NCBI RefSeq assembly: GCF_001270495.1
Contig: NZ_LGUR01000209.1
Span: 1-64,000, forward strand
From: Streptomyces viridochromogenes
GTDB lineage: Bacteria > Actinomycetota > Actinomycetes > Streptomycetales > Streptomycetaceae
Direction of reading: 5' to 3'
DNA: 64,000 nt
The notes below the pieces were generated by a model. The model had not been told where the DNA came from. It ran no database searches and saw nothing but the letters and a program-made list of their open reading frames with translations. Each line of letters opens with the position of its first letter. Position 1 is the first letter of the stretch. The position numbers and the translations under genes are program-made. Positions 43,703 to 51,997 of this stretch are shown one piece after another.

Positions 43703-44578
43703 TCAGCCGCCGGATTCGGCCGCGTGAGGAGACAGCACACCCGCGCTGACCAGGACGATGATGACTATGCCGAGCGCGACGCGGTAATAGACGAACGGCA
43801 TGAAGCTCTTGGTCGAGATGAACTTCATGAACCATGCGATGACGGCGTAACCGGTCACGAAGGCGATCACCGTCGCGAAGATCGTCGGGCCCCAGGTGAC
43901 GTGATCGCTCTCCATCGCGTCCTTGAGCTCGAAGAGGCCGGAGGCGAGGACGGCCGGGATCGCGAGGAGGAAGGAGTAGCGGGCCGCGGCCTCGCGCTGG
44001 TAGCCCATGAAGAGGCCGCCGCTGATGGTCGCGCCGGAGCGGGAGACACCGGGGATGAGCGCCGCGGACTGGCACAGGCCGAAGATCAGGCCGTCCTTCA
44101 CGTTCAGGTCCTCGAGCGACTTGCGCTGCTTGGCGGCGCGGTGCCGGCCCCCCGACTCGTCGCGTGCCGCCAGCCGGTCGGCGACGCCGATGATGACGCC
44201 GACGACGATCAGCATGGTCGCCGTGATGCGCAGGTCACGGAACGGGCCCTCGATCTGGTCCTTCAGCGTCAGGCCGAGCACACCGATAGGGATCGAGCCG
44301 ACGATCACCAGCCAGCCCATCTGGGCGTCATGGTCCCGCCGCATCTCCTTGTTGACCAGCGACCGCGTCCACGCCGAGATGATCCGCCCGATGTCCTTGC
44401 GGAAGTAGATCAGTACCGCGGCCTCCGTGCCGATCTGGGTGATCGCGGTGAAGGCCGCGCCCGGGTCCTCCCAGCCCGAGAACGCCGCGGTCAGCCGCAG
44501 ATGCGCGCTGGAGGACACGGGGAGGAACTCGGTCAGGCCCTGGACGAGTCCGAGGATGAGCGATTCAAACCAAGACAT
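43703..44578 (-). CDS. uppP: Undecaprenyl-diphosphatase
   Basis: 291 aa integral membrane phosphatase that recycles undecaprenyl diphosphate for cell-wall synthesis and gives bacitracin tolerance. Motifs: QGLTEFLPVSSSAHL (residues ~11-25) and the PGVSRSGATISGG loop (about residue 170). The start at ATG 44578 (MSWFESL) is preferred over 44611. Its 3' end holds the right copy of the 86-bp repeat, and the last ~45 bases differ from the displaced end at 7517, so this end was probably supplied by the island. Confidence 0.93.
   Translation of the reverse strand: MSWFESLILGLVQGLTEFLPVSSSAHLRLTAAFSGWEDPGAAFTAITQIGTEAAVLIYFRKDIGRIISAWTRSLVNKEMRRDHDAQMGWLVIVGSIPIGVLGLTLKDQIEGPFRDLRITATMLIVVGVIIGVADRLAARDESGGRHRAAKQRKSLEDLNVKDGLIFGLCQSAALIPGVSRSGATISGGLFMGYQREAAARYSFLLAIPAVLASGLFELKDAMESDHVTWGPTIFATVIAFVTGYAVIAWFMKFISTKSFMPFVYYRVALGIVIIVLVSAGVLSPHAAESGG
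43749..43834. repeat. 86-bp direct repeat, right copy (attR-like)
   Basis: 85 of 86 bases match 7562-7647. It lies within the coding end of the intact uppP, keeping the gene functional after insertion, as site-specific integrations into gene 3' ends do. Confidence 0.85.
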
Positions 44579-44862
44579 GAAGTTACGGAGTCCAAGTGCT
44601 GATCGTGGCAAGGGATGACGGAGGACACCGCGTCGGCGGCACAGTGATCGCGCGTGTCGAGGGGCAGCGTAGCGCCCCGCGATGACGGCCCCGGCACAGG
44701 GGGCTCGGCCGGCGCCGGCCCCACCCCTGCCATACCGGTGTTGACCTGCTGCGGGGCCGCCGCTTACGTTGCAGCGAGCGGAAAGCGCTTGCTGCCCATC
44801 CGTCGCCCGTCCCTGGACGCCCTTCGGCGTCGCCCGTTGTCCCGGAGGAGTCCGATCCGCAC

Positions 44863-46152
44863 ATGGCTACAGCCGAGACCGCTCCCGGGACGAACCAGCG
44901 CCACGCCCCTTCCCGCCCGGCCCCGCTGACCGGCCGCCGCATCAGGGTCGCCGTGATCGGCACCGGCGCCATCGCCCGCGACTCCCACCTGCCCGCGCTC
45001 GCCGGGCTTGCCGGGGAGGGCGAGACGGAGATCGTCGCGGCCGTGGACATCGCCGCGGAGTCGGCCGAGGACTTCTGCACGACCGCGGCTGCGACGGTGG
45101 CCGCAGCAGCGACCGCGACTGGGACTGGGGCTGGGGCGGTGGCCGCGACCGGGACCGTGTCTGCGGCTGAGGTGCCCCGTCCGTACACCGATCTCGACGT
45201 GATGCTCCAGGAGCAGCGCCCCGATCTGGTCGTCATCTGCACACCGCCCACCCTGCACCGCGACCAGACCGTCGCCGCGCTGCGTGCCGGTGCCTGGGTG
45301 TGGTGCGAGAAGCCGCCGGTGCCGAGCCTCGCGGACTTCGACGCCGTGGAGGCGGAGGAGGGCGAGGACGGCGGCCCCTACGCCTCGATCGTGTTCCAGC
45401 ACCGCTTCGGCTCGGGGACCCGGCACGTACGACGGCTGCTCACCGAGCAGGCCATGGGGCGCCCGCTCGTGGCGCACTGCCAGACCACCTGGTACCGGGA
45501 CACCGCCTACTACGCCGTACCCTGGCGCGGCCGCTGGCAGACCGAGGGCGGCGGCCCCGCGATGGGGCACGGGATCCACCAGATGGATCTGCTGCTCGAC
45601 CTGCTCGGACCGTGGAGCGAGGTGCGCGCCATGGCCGGCCGGCTGGTGCACGACGTCGAGACGGAGGACGTGTCGACGGCACTGGTCCGCTTCGCGAACG
45701 GTGCGATGGCGACCGTCGTGAACAGCGTGCTGAGCCCCGACGAGGTCAGCCGCATCCGCGTCGACTGCGAGCGCGCCACCGTCGAACTCACCCACCTGTA
45801 CGGGCACCGCAACGACAACTGGCGCATCACGCCCGCCCGGGGCGTGCCGGACGCCGAGGCCGCGGCCTGGCAGGACTTCGGCGCGGACCGGCCCAGTTCG
45901 CATCTGGAGCAGTTGCGGGAGCTGGTCGCGAGCATGCGCGCGGGGGAGCGGCCGCGCAGCAGCGGCGCGGACGGGCGCACGAGCCTGGAGCTGATCGCCG
46001 CGCTGTACAAGTCGGCGTTCACGGACGCGACGGTGCGGGCGGGGGAGATCGGCCCCGGAGACCCCTTCTACTCGGCGATGCACGGGGGTGCGCCCGGCTG
46101 GGCGCCCGTCATGGGTGAGCCGTCCGTGCCGGGCGAGGAAGCCGCCGCGTGA
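44863..46152 (+). CDS. Gfo/Idh/MocA family oxidoreductase
   Basis: 429 aa. Rossmann motif VAVIGTGAIARDSHLPAL at about residues 29-46; the EKP motif in WCEKPPVPSL; C-terminal domain with GHGIHQMDLLLDLLG. A roughly 30-residue Ala/Thr/Gly-rich insertion (45078-45170, encoded by near-repeats) interrupts the nucleotide domain. GGAGGAG lies upstream of ATG 44863. Its stop overlaps the next gene (GTGA), so it works with the DUF6807 protein, probably in sugar catabolism. Confidence 0.88.
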   Translation: MATAETAPGTNQRHAPSRPAPLTGRRIRVAVIGTGAIARDSHLPALAGLAGEGETEIVAAVDIAAESAEDFCTTAAATVAAAATATGTGAGAVAATGTVSAAEVPRPYTDLDVMLQEQRPDLVVICTPPTLHRDQTVAALRAGAWVWCEKPPVPSLADFDAVEAEEGEDGGPYASIVFQHRFGSGTRHVRRLLTEQAMGRPLVAHCQTTWYRDTAYYAVPWRGRWQTEGGGPAMGHGIHQMDLLLDLLGPWSEVRAMAGRLVHDVETEDVSTALVRFANGAMATVVNSVLSPDEVSRIRVDCERATVELTHLYGHRNDNWRITPARGVPDAEAAAWQDFGADRPSSHLEQLRELVASMRAGERPRSSGADGRTSLELIAALYKSAFTDATVRAGEIGPGDPFYSAMHGGAPGWAPVMGEPSVPGEEAAA

Positions 46153-47075
46153 CCGGGCTCCGTATCGTCCACGCGCACGGCGACCGCGCCACGGTGACCG
46201 AGTCGGCCACCGGCGTCGAACTGCTCTCCTACGTCTACCGGCCGGAGGCGGCCTGGGAGGCCCCGAAGCCGTACGTCCACCCGCTGCGGACCCTCGCGGG
46301 TGGCGTCGTCACCGACTACCGGCCCAACGACCACCGCTGGCACAAGGGCCTGTCGCTGACGGCCTCGCACCTGTCCGGGGCCAATCTGTGGGGAGGCAAC
46401 TCCTATGTCCACGGGCAGGGGTATCTCGAACTCCCCGAGCGTGTCGGGTCGATGCGGCACGTCGGCTTCGACGAGGTCTCCTCGGACGGCGACCGTGTCG
46501 TCATCGCCGAGCGGCTGACCTGGCATCCCCACGGCGGTGAGCTGTGGGCCGACGAGCAGCGCCGGGTCGAGGTGCACGACATCGAGCCGGAGTCCGGCTC
46601 ATGGGCCCTGACCTGGACGAGCGCCGTGACGAACCGGCGCGAGGTGCCGCTGCGGTTCGGCAGCCCCACCACCGCCGGGCGCGGCATGGCCGGATACACG
46701 GGCCTGTTCTGGCGCGGCCCGCGCGCCTTCCAGGGCGGCCGGATCATCGCCCCGGACGCCGAGGGCCCCGGCCTGATGGGCGAACAGGCGCCCTGGCTGG
46801 CCTACTCCGGCGAGCACGACGGCACCGACGGCCACGCGACCCTCGTCTTCGCGCACGCCCCCGAGAACGACCACGCCGGCGACCGGGGCGCCCACCCCGC
46901 CCACTGGTTCGTACGCAACGAACCCTTCGCGGGCGTGGCCCCGTCCTGGGCGTTCCATGCCGAGCTGGAACTGGCGCCCGGCGACACCCTCACCCGCAGC
47001 TACCGGGTCGTCGTGGCCGACGGGGCGTGGGAGCGGGATGAGATCGTCAAGTACCTGGAGTCGCATCCCTGGTGA
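46149..47075 (+). CDS. DUF6807 (PmoA-like) protein
   Basis: 308 aa. Family traits: YVHPLRTLAGGVVTDYRPND followed by HRWHKGL, GYTGLFWRGPRAFQGG and a C-terminal GDTLTRSYRVVVADG. The fold resembles sugar-epimerase/galactose-mutarotase beta sandwiches. It is usually found beside Gfo/Idh/MocA oxidoreductases in glycan or sugar degradation sets, as here. The exact role is unknown. GTG start on the stop of the upstream gene. Confidence 0.82.
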   Translation: MTGLRIVHAHGDRATVTESATGVELLSYVYRPEAAWEAPKPYVHPLRTLAGGVVTDYRPNDHRWHKGLSLTASHLSGANLWGGNSYVHGQGYLELPERVGSMRHVGFDEVSSDGDRVVIAERLTWHPHGGELWADEQRRVEVHDIEPESGSWALTWTSAVTNRREVPLRFGSPTTAGRGMAGYTGLFWRGPRAFQGGRIIAPDAEGPGLMGEQAPWLAYSGEHDGTDGHATLVFAHAPENDHAGDRGAHPAHWFVRNEPFAGVAPSWAFHAELELAPGDTLTRSYRVVVADGAWERDEIVKYLESHPW

Positions 47076-47083
47076 TAAGCCGC

Positions 47084-47554
47084 CTACGCGGCTGACGGCC
47101 CCGACACCGTCCAACCGGACACCTGGGGGTGGGCCGCCAGGTCCTCGTGCCGCACCGGGTCGCCGCAGGCCCGGCAGGTGACGACCGGGGCCAGTTCGTT
47201 GCCGCAGACGTGCTCGATCACCATGGGGCGGTCGTCGTCCTTGCGGAGATGGCGGTCGCCCCATGCCATGAGGGTCATCAGAACCGGCTCCAGCTCCAGT
47301 CCCGCCTGCGTCGGCCGGTACTCGAACCGCTGCGGACGCTCGCTGTAGGCGCGCTTGGTGAGGATGCCGGCGTCGACGAGGCGGCGCAGCCGGGTGGCCA
47401 GGATGTCGCGCGGGGCGCCGATGTTGCGCACGAGCTGGTCGAAGCGGCCGTTGCCCAGGCACACCTCACGCAGGACCAGCAGGGAGTACTTCTCGCCGAC
47501 GAGCGCCAGGGCGTCGGCGATGGAACAGGGGCGCGGATCTTTGGTGGCGGCCAT
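47084..47554 (-). CDS. HxlR-family transcriptional regulator
   Basis: 156 aa winged-helix protein: CSIADALALVGEKYSLLVLR, the recognition segment RNIGAPRDILATRLRRLVDAG and YRPTQAGLELEPVL. A C-terminal CxxC-type pair (VTCRACGDP) plus an upstream Cys may form a small metal or redox site. ATG 47554 is preferred over 47611 because the latter lies in the divergent promoter. It faces the thiolase gene, its likely target. Confidence 0.88.
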   Translation of the reverse strand: MAATKDPRPCSIADALALVGEKYSLLVLREVCLGNGRFDQLVRNIGAPRDILATRLRRLVDAGILTKRAYSERPQRFEYRPTQAGLELEPVLMTLMAWGDRHLRKDDDRPMVIEHVCGNELAPVVTCRACGDPVRHEDLAAHPQVSGWTVSGPSAA

Positions 47555-47582
47555 GCCGCTCAGTCTAAGCGGCGGGTTCGAC

Positions 47583-47649
47583 TTTCCAACCCGATTGGTT
47601 TGATTTTCCAACCCATGAGGTTATGGTGAGTTTGGATTTCCTACTCACC
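47583..47649. promoter_or_regulatory. Direct and inverted repeats in the HxlR/thiolase promoter region
   Basis: TTTCCAACCC occurs at 47583-47592 and 47605-47614, 22 bases apart (two helical turns), with CCAACCCGATTGG between. GGTGAGT (47625-47631) and ACTCACC (47643-47649) form an inverted repeat further toward the thiolase start. These are good candidates for HxlR binding. Confidence 0.6.
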
Positions 47650-47670
47650 GGTAATCGGGAGGCCCGCACC

Positions 47671-48840
47671 ATGCGTGACGCCGTCATCGTCGAAGCCGTA
47701 CGCACCCCCATAGGCAAGGGCAAGCCGAACGGCTCCCTGGCACACGTCCACCCCGTCGAGCTCCTCGCCCACACCCTGCGCACCCTCGTCGAGCGCTCGG
47801 GTGTCGACCCGGCGCTGATCGACGACGTGATCGGCGGCACCGTCGACCAGGTCGGCGAGCAGGCCATGAACACCACCCGTTACGCCGCCCTTTCGGCGGG
47901 CTTCCCGGAGACGGTCCCGGCGACCACCGTGGACCGCCAGTGCGGCTCCTCCCAGCAGTCCGTGCACTTCGCCGCCCAGGGCGTCATCTCGGGCGCGTAC
48001 GACCTGGTCGTCGCCTGTGGCGTCGAGTCGATGAGCCGGGTGCCGATGTGGTCCAACGTGCCGCCCGGCAAGGACCCCTTCGGCCCCGGCGTCGCCGAGC
48101 GCTACCCGGAAGGGCTCGTCCCGCAGGGCATCAGCGCCGAGCTCATCGCCGCCAAGTGGTCGATCACCCGCGAGCAGATGGACGCGTTCGCCGTCTCCTC
48201 GCACCGCAAGGCGGCCGCGGCCTGGGACAACGGCCTCTTCGACAGTGAGGTCGCACCCCTGGACGGCCTCTCCCGCGACGAGTGCGTACGACCGGGCAGC
48301 ACCCCCGAGATCCTCGCCGGCCTCAAGCCCGCCTACCACGACCCGGTCTTCGCCGAGCGCTTCCCGCAGATCGAGTGGAACGTCACCGCGGGCAACGCCA
48401 GCCCCGTCAACGACGGCGCCTCCGCCGTCCTCATCACCTCCAGCGAGACCGCCGCCCGCCTCGGCCTGCGCCCCCTCGCCCGCCTGCACAGCTTCGCCGT
48501 CACCGGATCCGACCCGATCCTCATGCTCACCGGTGTGGTCCCGGCGACGGAGAAGGTGCTGCGCCGGGCGGGCCTGTCCCTCGGCGACATCGACCTCTTC
48601 GAGGTCAACGAGGCATTCTCCAGCGTGGTCCTGGCCTGGCAGCAGGAGACCGGCGCCGACCTGGCCAAGGTCAACGTGCACGGCGGCGCGATCGCGATCG
48701 GTCACCCGCTCGGCGCCAGCGGCACCCGTCTCACGACGACCCTGGTGCACGCGATGCGCGAGCGCGGCGCCCGCTACGCGCTGCAGACGATGTGCGAGGC
48801 GGGCGGCCTCGCCAACGCGATGATCCTGGAGACGGTGTAG
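47671..48840 (+). CDS. Thiolase (acetyl-CoA acetyltransferase)
   Basis: 389 aa, with nucleophile Cys in VDRQCGSSQQSVHFA, His in the NEAF region (EVNEAFSSVV), GGAIAIGHPLGASGTR with the catalytic His, and the second Cys in TMCEAGGLANA. It splits or condenses acyl-CoA with acetyl-CoA, probably in fatty-acid breakdown. ATG 47671 has CGGGAGG upstream. It could also serve the last step of the 3-oxoadipate route (3-oxoadipyl-CoA thiolase), but it lies outside the island and the HxlR pairing is a common backbone arrangement. Confidence 0.9.
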   Translation: MRDAVIVEAVRTPIGKGKPNGSLAHVHPVELLAHTLRTLVERSGVDPALIDDVIGGTVDQVGEQAMNTTRYAALSAGFPETVPATTVDRQCGSSQQSVHFAAQGVISGAYDLVVACGVESMSRVPMWSNVPPGKDPFGPGVAERYPEGLVPQGISAELIAAKWSITREQMDAFAVSSHRKAAAAWDNGLFDSEVAPLDGLSRDECVRPGSTPEILAGLKPAYHDPVFAERFPQIEWNVTAGNASPVNDGASAVLITSSETAARLGLRPLARLHSFAVTGSDPILMLTGVVPATEKVLRRAGLSLGDIDLFEVNEAFSSVVLAWQQETGADLAKVNVHGGAIAIGHPLGASGTRLTTTLVHAMRERGARYALQTMCEAGGLANAMILETV

Positions 48841-48886
48841 GCGGATCCGATCCGCAGGTGACTGAACGGCGGAACCGCGGAACGGC

Positions 48887-49663
48887 TCAGTGGCCGCGAA
48901 GGTGGTGGCGCTTGCGCCATGCCACCACCACACCGGCCAGCGCCGGTACGGCGATGCAGGCCAACGCGATCAGGAAGGCGGGCGACGTCGGCGCGGAGGC
49001 GCGGGCGCCGGCGACGACGTACGCGGCGGTGTTGGGGATCGACCCGAGCGCCGTCGCCAGCAGGAACGGGACGTACCCCATCCGCGAGACGGCGGCGGCG
49101 TAGTTCGCGGCCCAGAACGGCACACCGGGGAACAGCCGCACCGCCAGCATCGAGCGGAATCCGTGCTTGCTGAACTGGCCGTCCGCCGCCTTCAGCCACC
49201 GGCCGCGCAGCAACGGGCGCAGTGCCTCCTGGCCCAGCAGCCGGCCCAGCCCGAAGGCGATGCCCGCGCCCAGCACCGTGCCCGCCAGGGCCGCGCCGAT
49301 GCCCCACTCGGAGCCGAAGAGCGCGCCCGCCGCGAGGTTCAGCAGCGGCCGCGGCACGAAGGCCACCGTGACCAGGCCGTACGCCACCGCGAACAGCACC
49401 ACCGCGGCCGAGCCCTCGATCTGGGGCGGCCAGCCGTCCGCCAGGATCTTCTGCGGCTCGAAGAGCAGCACGGACGACGCGGCGGCCGCGAGCAGCAGCA
49501 CGAGCAGGGACAGCCGCGACCACGGCGAGAGCAGCGTTCTCGTGCAGCGGGCGGCGAAGCCCCCGGGAACGGGGACGGTTACGGGGACAGCGAGCTCCGT
49601 GGCGGCGGCCCGGGGAGGGGCGATGGCGGTGCCCCCAGAGCGGGTGGTGGCATCGTCGAGCAT
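48887..49663 (-). CDS. TVP38/TMEM64 (VTT domain) membrane protein
   Basis: 258 aa. Several membrane segments; the family core is PRPLLNLAAGALFGSEWGI, GRLLGQ, RLFPGVPFWAANYAAAV and GSIPNTAAYVVAG. Proteins of the DedA/VTT superfamily move lipids or maintain membrane potential; the role in Streptomyces is not defined. Start ATG 49663, after which the N-terminal 45 residues are Pro/Ala/Thr rich and cytoplasmic. Confidence 0.85.
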   Translation of the reverse strand: MLDDATTRSGGTAIAPPRAAATELAVPVTVPVPGGFAARCTRTLLSPWSRLSLLVLLLAAAASSVLLFEPQKILADGWPPQIEGSAAVVLFAVAYGLVTVAFVPRPLLNLAAGALFGSEWGIGAALAGTVLGAGIAFGLGRLLGQEALRPLLRGRWLKAADGQFSKHGFRSMLAVRLFPGVPFWAANYAAAVSRMGYVPFLLATALGSIPNTAAYVVAGARASAPTSPAFLIALACIAVPALAGVVVAWRKRHHLRGH

Positions 49664-49712
49664 CCGGCGACAGTAACCGACAAAGATGTGTGATCGCCGT
49701 ATGGTTCGTCTC

Positions 49713-50435
49713 ATGAGCGTCACAGGTGCGGGAACAACAGAAGTTCCGCGCAGTGATCTGGCCGACACGGTCCTGGAGCGGCTCACCGCCATGTACGGCG
49801 CCGCCGCGGACCCGGAGCGGGCCGCCGCCGCCCGGGCGTACATGAAGGACGTCGCCCCCTTCCTCGGCGTCCCGACGCCCGAGCGCCGCGCCCTGTCCCG
49901 CACCGTCCTTCAGGGCACACCGCGCCCCGACGAGGCCGACTGCACGGCCATCGCACTGCGCTGCTGGCAGCTTCCCGAGCGCGAGTACCACTACTTCGCC
50001 GTCGACTATCTGCGCCGGCACGTGGGGCGCTGTTCCTCCGGTTTCCTTCCGGTGACCCGGCAGCTGATCACCACCGTCTCCTGGTGGGACACCGTCGACC
50101 TGCTCGCCGCCCACGTCGTCGGCGGACTCGTCGCCGCCGACCCGAAGCTCACGGAGGACATGGACGCCTGGATCGCCGACGACGACCTGTGGGTCGCCCG
50201 CACCGCCCTGCTCCACCAGCTGCGTTACAAGGAACACACCGACTCCCGGCGCCTCTTCGCATACTGCCTGCGCCAGTCCGGGCACCCGGACTTCTTCATC
50301 CGCAAGGCCATCGGCTGGTGTCTGCGCGAGTACGCCAAGACCGACCCGGACGCCGTACGGGACTTCCTGGCGCGGGAGCGGGGGCGGTTCGCACCGCTGT
50401 CGGTGCGGGAGGCGCTGAAGAACATCGGCGCCTGA
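49713..50435 (+). CDS. DNA alkylation repair protein (AlkD type)
   Basis: 240 aa, made of HEAT-like alpha repeats. Diagnostic segments: GVPTPERRALSR, WQLPEREYHYFAVDYL, TVSWWDTVDLLAAHVVG (Trp and Asp of the lesion pocket) and FFIRKAIGWCLREYAKTDP. AlkD glycosylases remove bulky or positively charged alkylated bases without base flipping. ATG 49713 is preferred over upstream in-frame starts. Confidence 0.9.
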   Translation: MSVTGAGTTEVPRSDLADTVLERLTAMYGAAADPERAAAARAYMKDVAPFLGVPTPERRALSRTVLQGTPRPDEADCTAIALRCWQLPEREYHYFAVDYLRRHVGRCSSGFLPVTRQLITTVSWWDTVDLLAAHVVGGLVAADPKLTEDMDAWIADDDLWVARTALLHQLRYKEHTDSRRLFAYCLRQSGHPDFFIRKAIGWCLREYAKTDPDAVRDFLARERGRFAPLSVREALKNIGA

Positions 50436-50537
50436 AGTCCCGTAGGTCTCGTAAGTCCCGTACCGCGAAAAACCATTCGACGTCGGGCAAAGCGTCGACG
50501 ATGATCGACGTCATGTTCCGGCACGCCTTCCTCTTCG

Positions 50538-50558
50538 CAGCATCCGCGGTCGCGGATG
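50538..50558. repeat. Short palindrome in the leader region of tuf3
   Basis: GCATCCGCG GT CGCGGATGC forms a 9-bp stem with almost no loop. Followed at about 50615-50656 by ACCCTCCCC ... GGGGGAGGGT, a second GC-rich hairpin. One of these may terminate the alkD transcript or attenuate tuf3. Confidence 0.5.
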
Positions 50559-50718
50559 CCCCGAAGGCTGCCGTTCTCGTCTTCCTGGCTGCCGTCGACG
50601 GCGCCCGAAGCTGACCCTCCCCGGACAGTCCGGCGGACCCCGCAGGGGGAGGGTCGGCAAGTCCTTGGGGTCCCCCTCTCCTACGCAGAGACTTCTGTAG
50701 AGACTTCGAGGTACAGCC

Positions 50719-51888
50719 ATGCCCAAGACGGCATACGTGCGCACCAAACCGCATCTGAACATCGGCACGATGGGTCATGTCGACCACGGCAAGACCACGT
50801 TGACCGCCGCCATCACCAAGGTCCTCGCCGAGCGCGGAGCCGGCACGTTCGTGCCCTTCGACCGCATCGACCGGGCGCCGGAGGAGGCCGCGCGCGGCAT
50901 CACCATCAACATCGCGCACGTCGAGTACGAGACCGACACCCGCCACTACGCGCACGTCGACATGCCCGGCCACGCCGACTACGTCAAGAACATGGTCACC
51001 GGCGCCGCGCAGCTGGACGGGGCGATCCTCGTCGTCTCCGCGCTCGACGGGATCATGCCGCAGACCGCCGAACACGTGCTGCTCGCCCGGCAGGTGGGCG
51101 TCGACCACATCGTCGTCGCCCTCAACAAGGCCGACGCGGGCGACGAGGAGCTCATCGACCTCGTCGAGCTGGAGGTCCGCGACCTGCTCACCGAGCACGG
51201 CTACGGCGGCGACGCCGCGCCCGTCGTACGGGTGTCGGGGCTGAAGGCCCTGGAAGGCGACCCGAAGTGGACGGCTTCCGTCGAGGCGCTGCTCGACGCG
51301 GTGGACACGTACGTGCCGATGCCCGAGCGGTATGTGGACGCGCCGTTCCTGCTGCCCGTCGAGAACGTGCTCACCATCACCGGCCGGGGAACCGTCGTCA
51401 CCGGCGCGGTCGAGCGAGGTACCGTGCGGGTGGGCGACCGGGTCGAAGTGCTCGGGGCCGGGCTGGAGTCCGTGGTCACCGGCCTGGAGACCTTCGGCAA
51501 GCCGATGGACGAGGCGCAGGCCGGGGACAACGTGGCGCTGTTGCTGCGCGGGGTTCCGCGGGACGCCGTCCGGCGGGGGCATGTCGTGGCCGCGCCGGGG
51601 AGTGTGGTGCCTCGGAGTCGGTTCTCGGCGCAGGTGTATGTGTTGTCGGCGCGTGAAGGTGGTCGTTCGACGCCGGTTTCCAGTGGCTATCGGCCTCAGT
51701 TCTACATCCGTACGGCGGATGTGGTGGGGAACGTCGACCTCGGTGCGGTTGCGGTCGCGCGGCCTGGACAGACGGTCACCATGACCGTTGAGCTGGGGCG
51801 TGAGGTGCCTTTGGAGCCCGGGCTCGGATTCGCCATCCGTGAGGGCGGGCGGACCGTCGGGGCGGGAACCGTCACAGCCGTTGAATGA
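50719..51888 (+). CDS. tuf3: Elongation factor Tu, divergent third copy
   Basis: 389 aa EF-Tu, eight residues shorter than normal. GTPase motifs are kept: GHVDHGKTT (residues 19-27), DMPGHADY (Cys of the usual DCPGH changed to Met), NKAD and SGLKAL. Switch I differs strongly from main tuf ([13 protein letters not shown]), and many surface residues have changed. S. coelicolor carries a comparable divergent copy (tuf3), thought to act under special conditions. From about 51560 codon choice shifts to more T-ending codons. Confidence 0.92.
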   Translation: MPKTAYVRTKPHLNIGTMGHVDHGKTTLTAAITKVLAERGAGTFVPFDRIDRAPEEAARGITINIAHVEYETDTRHYAHVDMPGHADYVKNMVTGAAQLDGAILVVSALDGIMPQTAEHVLLARQVGVDHIVVALNKADAGDEELIDLVELEVRDLLTEHGYGGDAAPVVRVSGLKALEGDPKWTASVEALLDAVDTYVPMPERYVDAPFLLPVENVLTITGRGTVVTGAVERGTVRVGDRVEVLGAGLESVVTGLETFGKPMDEAQAGDNVALLLRGVPRDAVRRGHVVAAPGSVVPRSRFSAQVYVLSAREGGRSTPVSSGYRPQFYIRTADVVGNVDLGAVAVARPGQTVTMTVELGREVPLEPGLGFAIREGGRTVGAGTVTAVE

Positions 51889-51894
51889 GGGTTG

Positions 51895-51965
51895 TGCGGT
51901 TCGTGGGGGACTGCGGGTCCATCGTGGCTGGTCGCGCAGTCCCCCGCACCCCTGAAAGGGGCGCT
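51895..51965. repeat. Streptomyces intergenic repeat element
   Basis: Contains GTGGCTGGTCGCGCAG and CCCCTGAAAGGGGCGC, parts of a sequence found in very many Streptomyces intergenic regions. A related copy in the other orientation occurs at 60453-60515 (GGGGCGCGGGGCTGT ... GCGCGACCAGCCAC). Probably a terminator-like module downstream of tuf3. Confidence 0.65.
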
Positions 51966-51997
51966 CCCGTGCCCCTGTCGAAAGTCCCCGGCACAAT

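Noticed and set aside
7562..43834. tRNA gene as the island integration site
   Set aside because: No tRNA-like sequence was seen at either boundary. The repeat is coding sequence from the 3' end of uppP.
47084..47554. HxlR regulator as the missing iac regulator
   Set aside because: It lies outside the island, about 18 kb past the iac operon, and is paired with a divergent thiolase with its own repeats.
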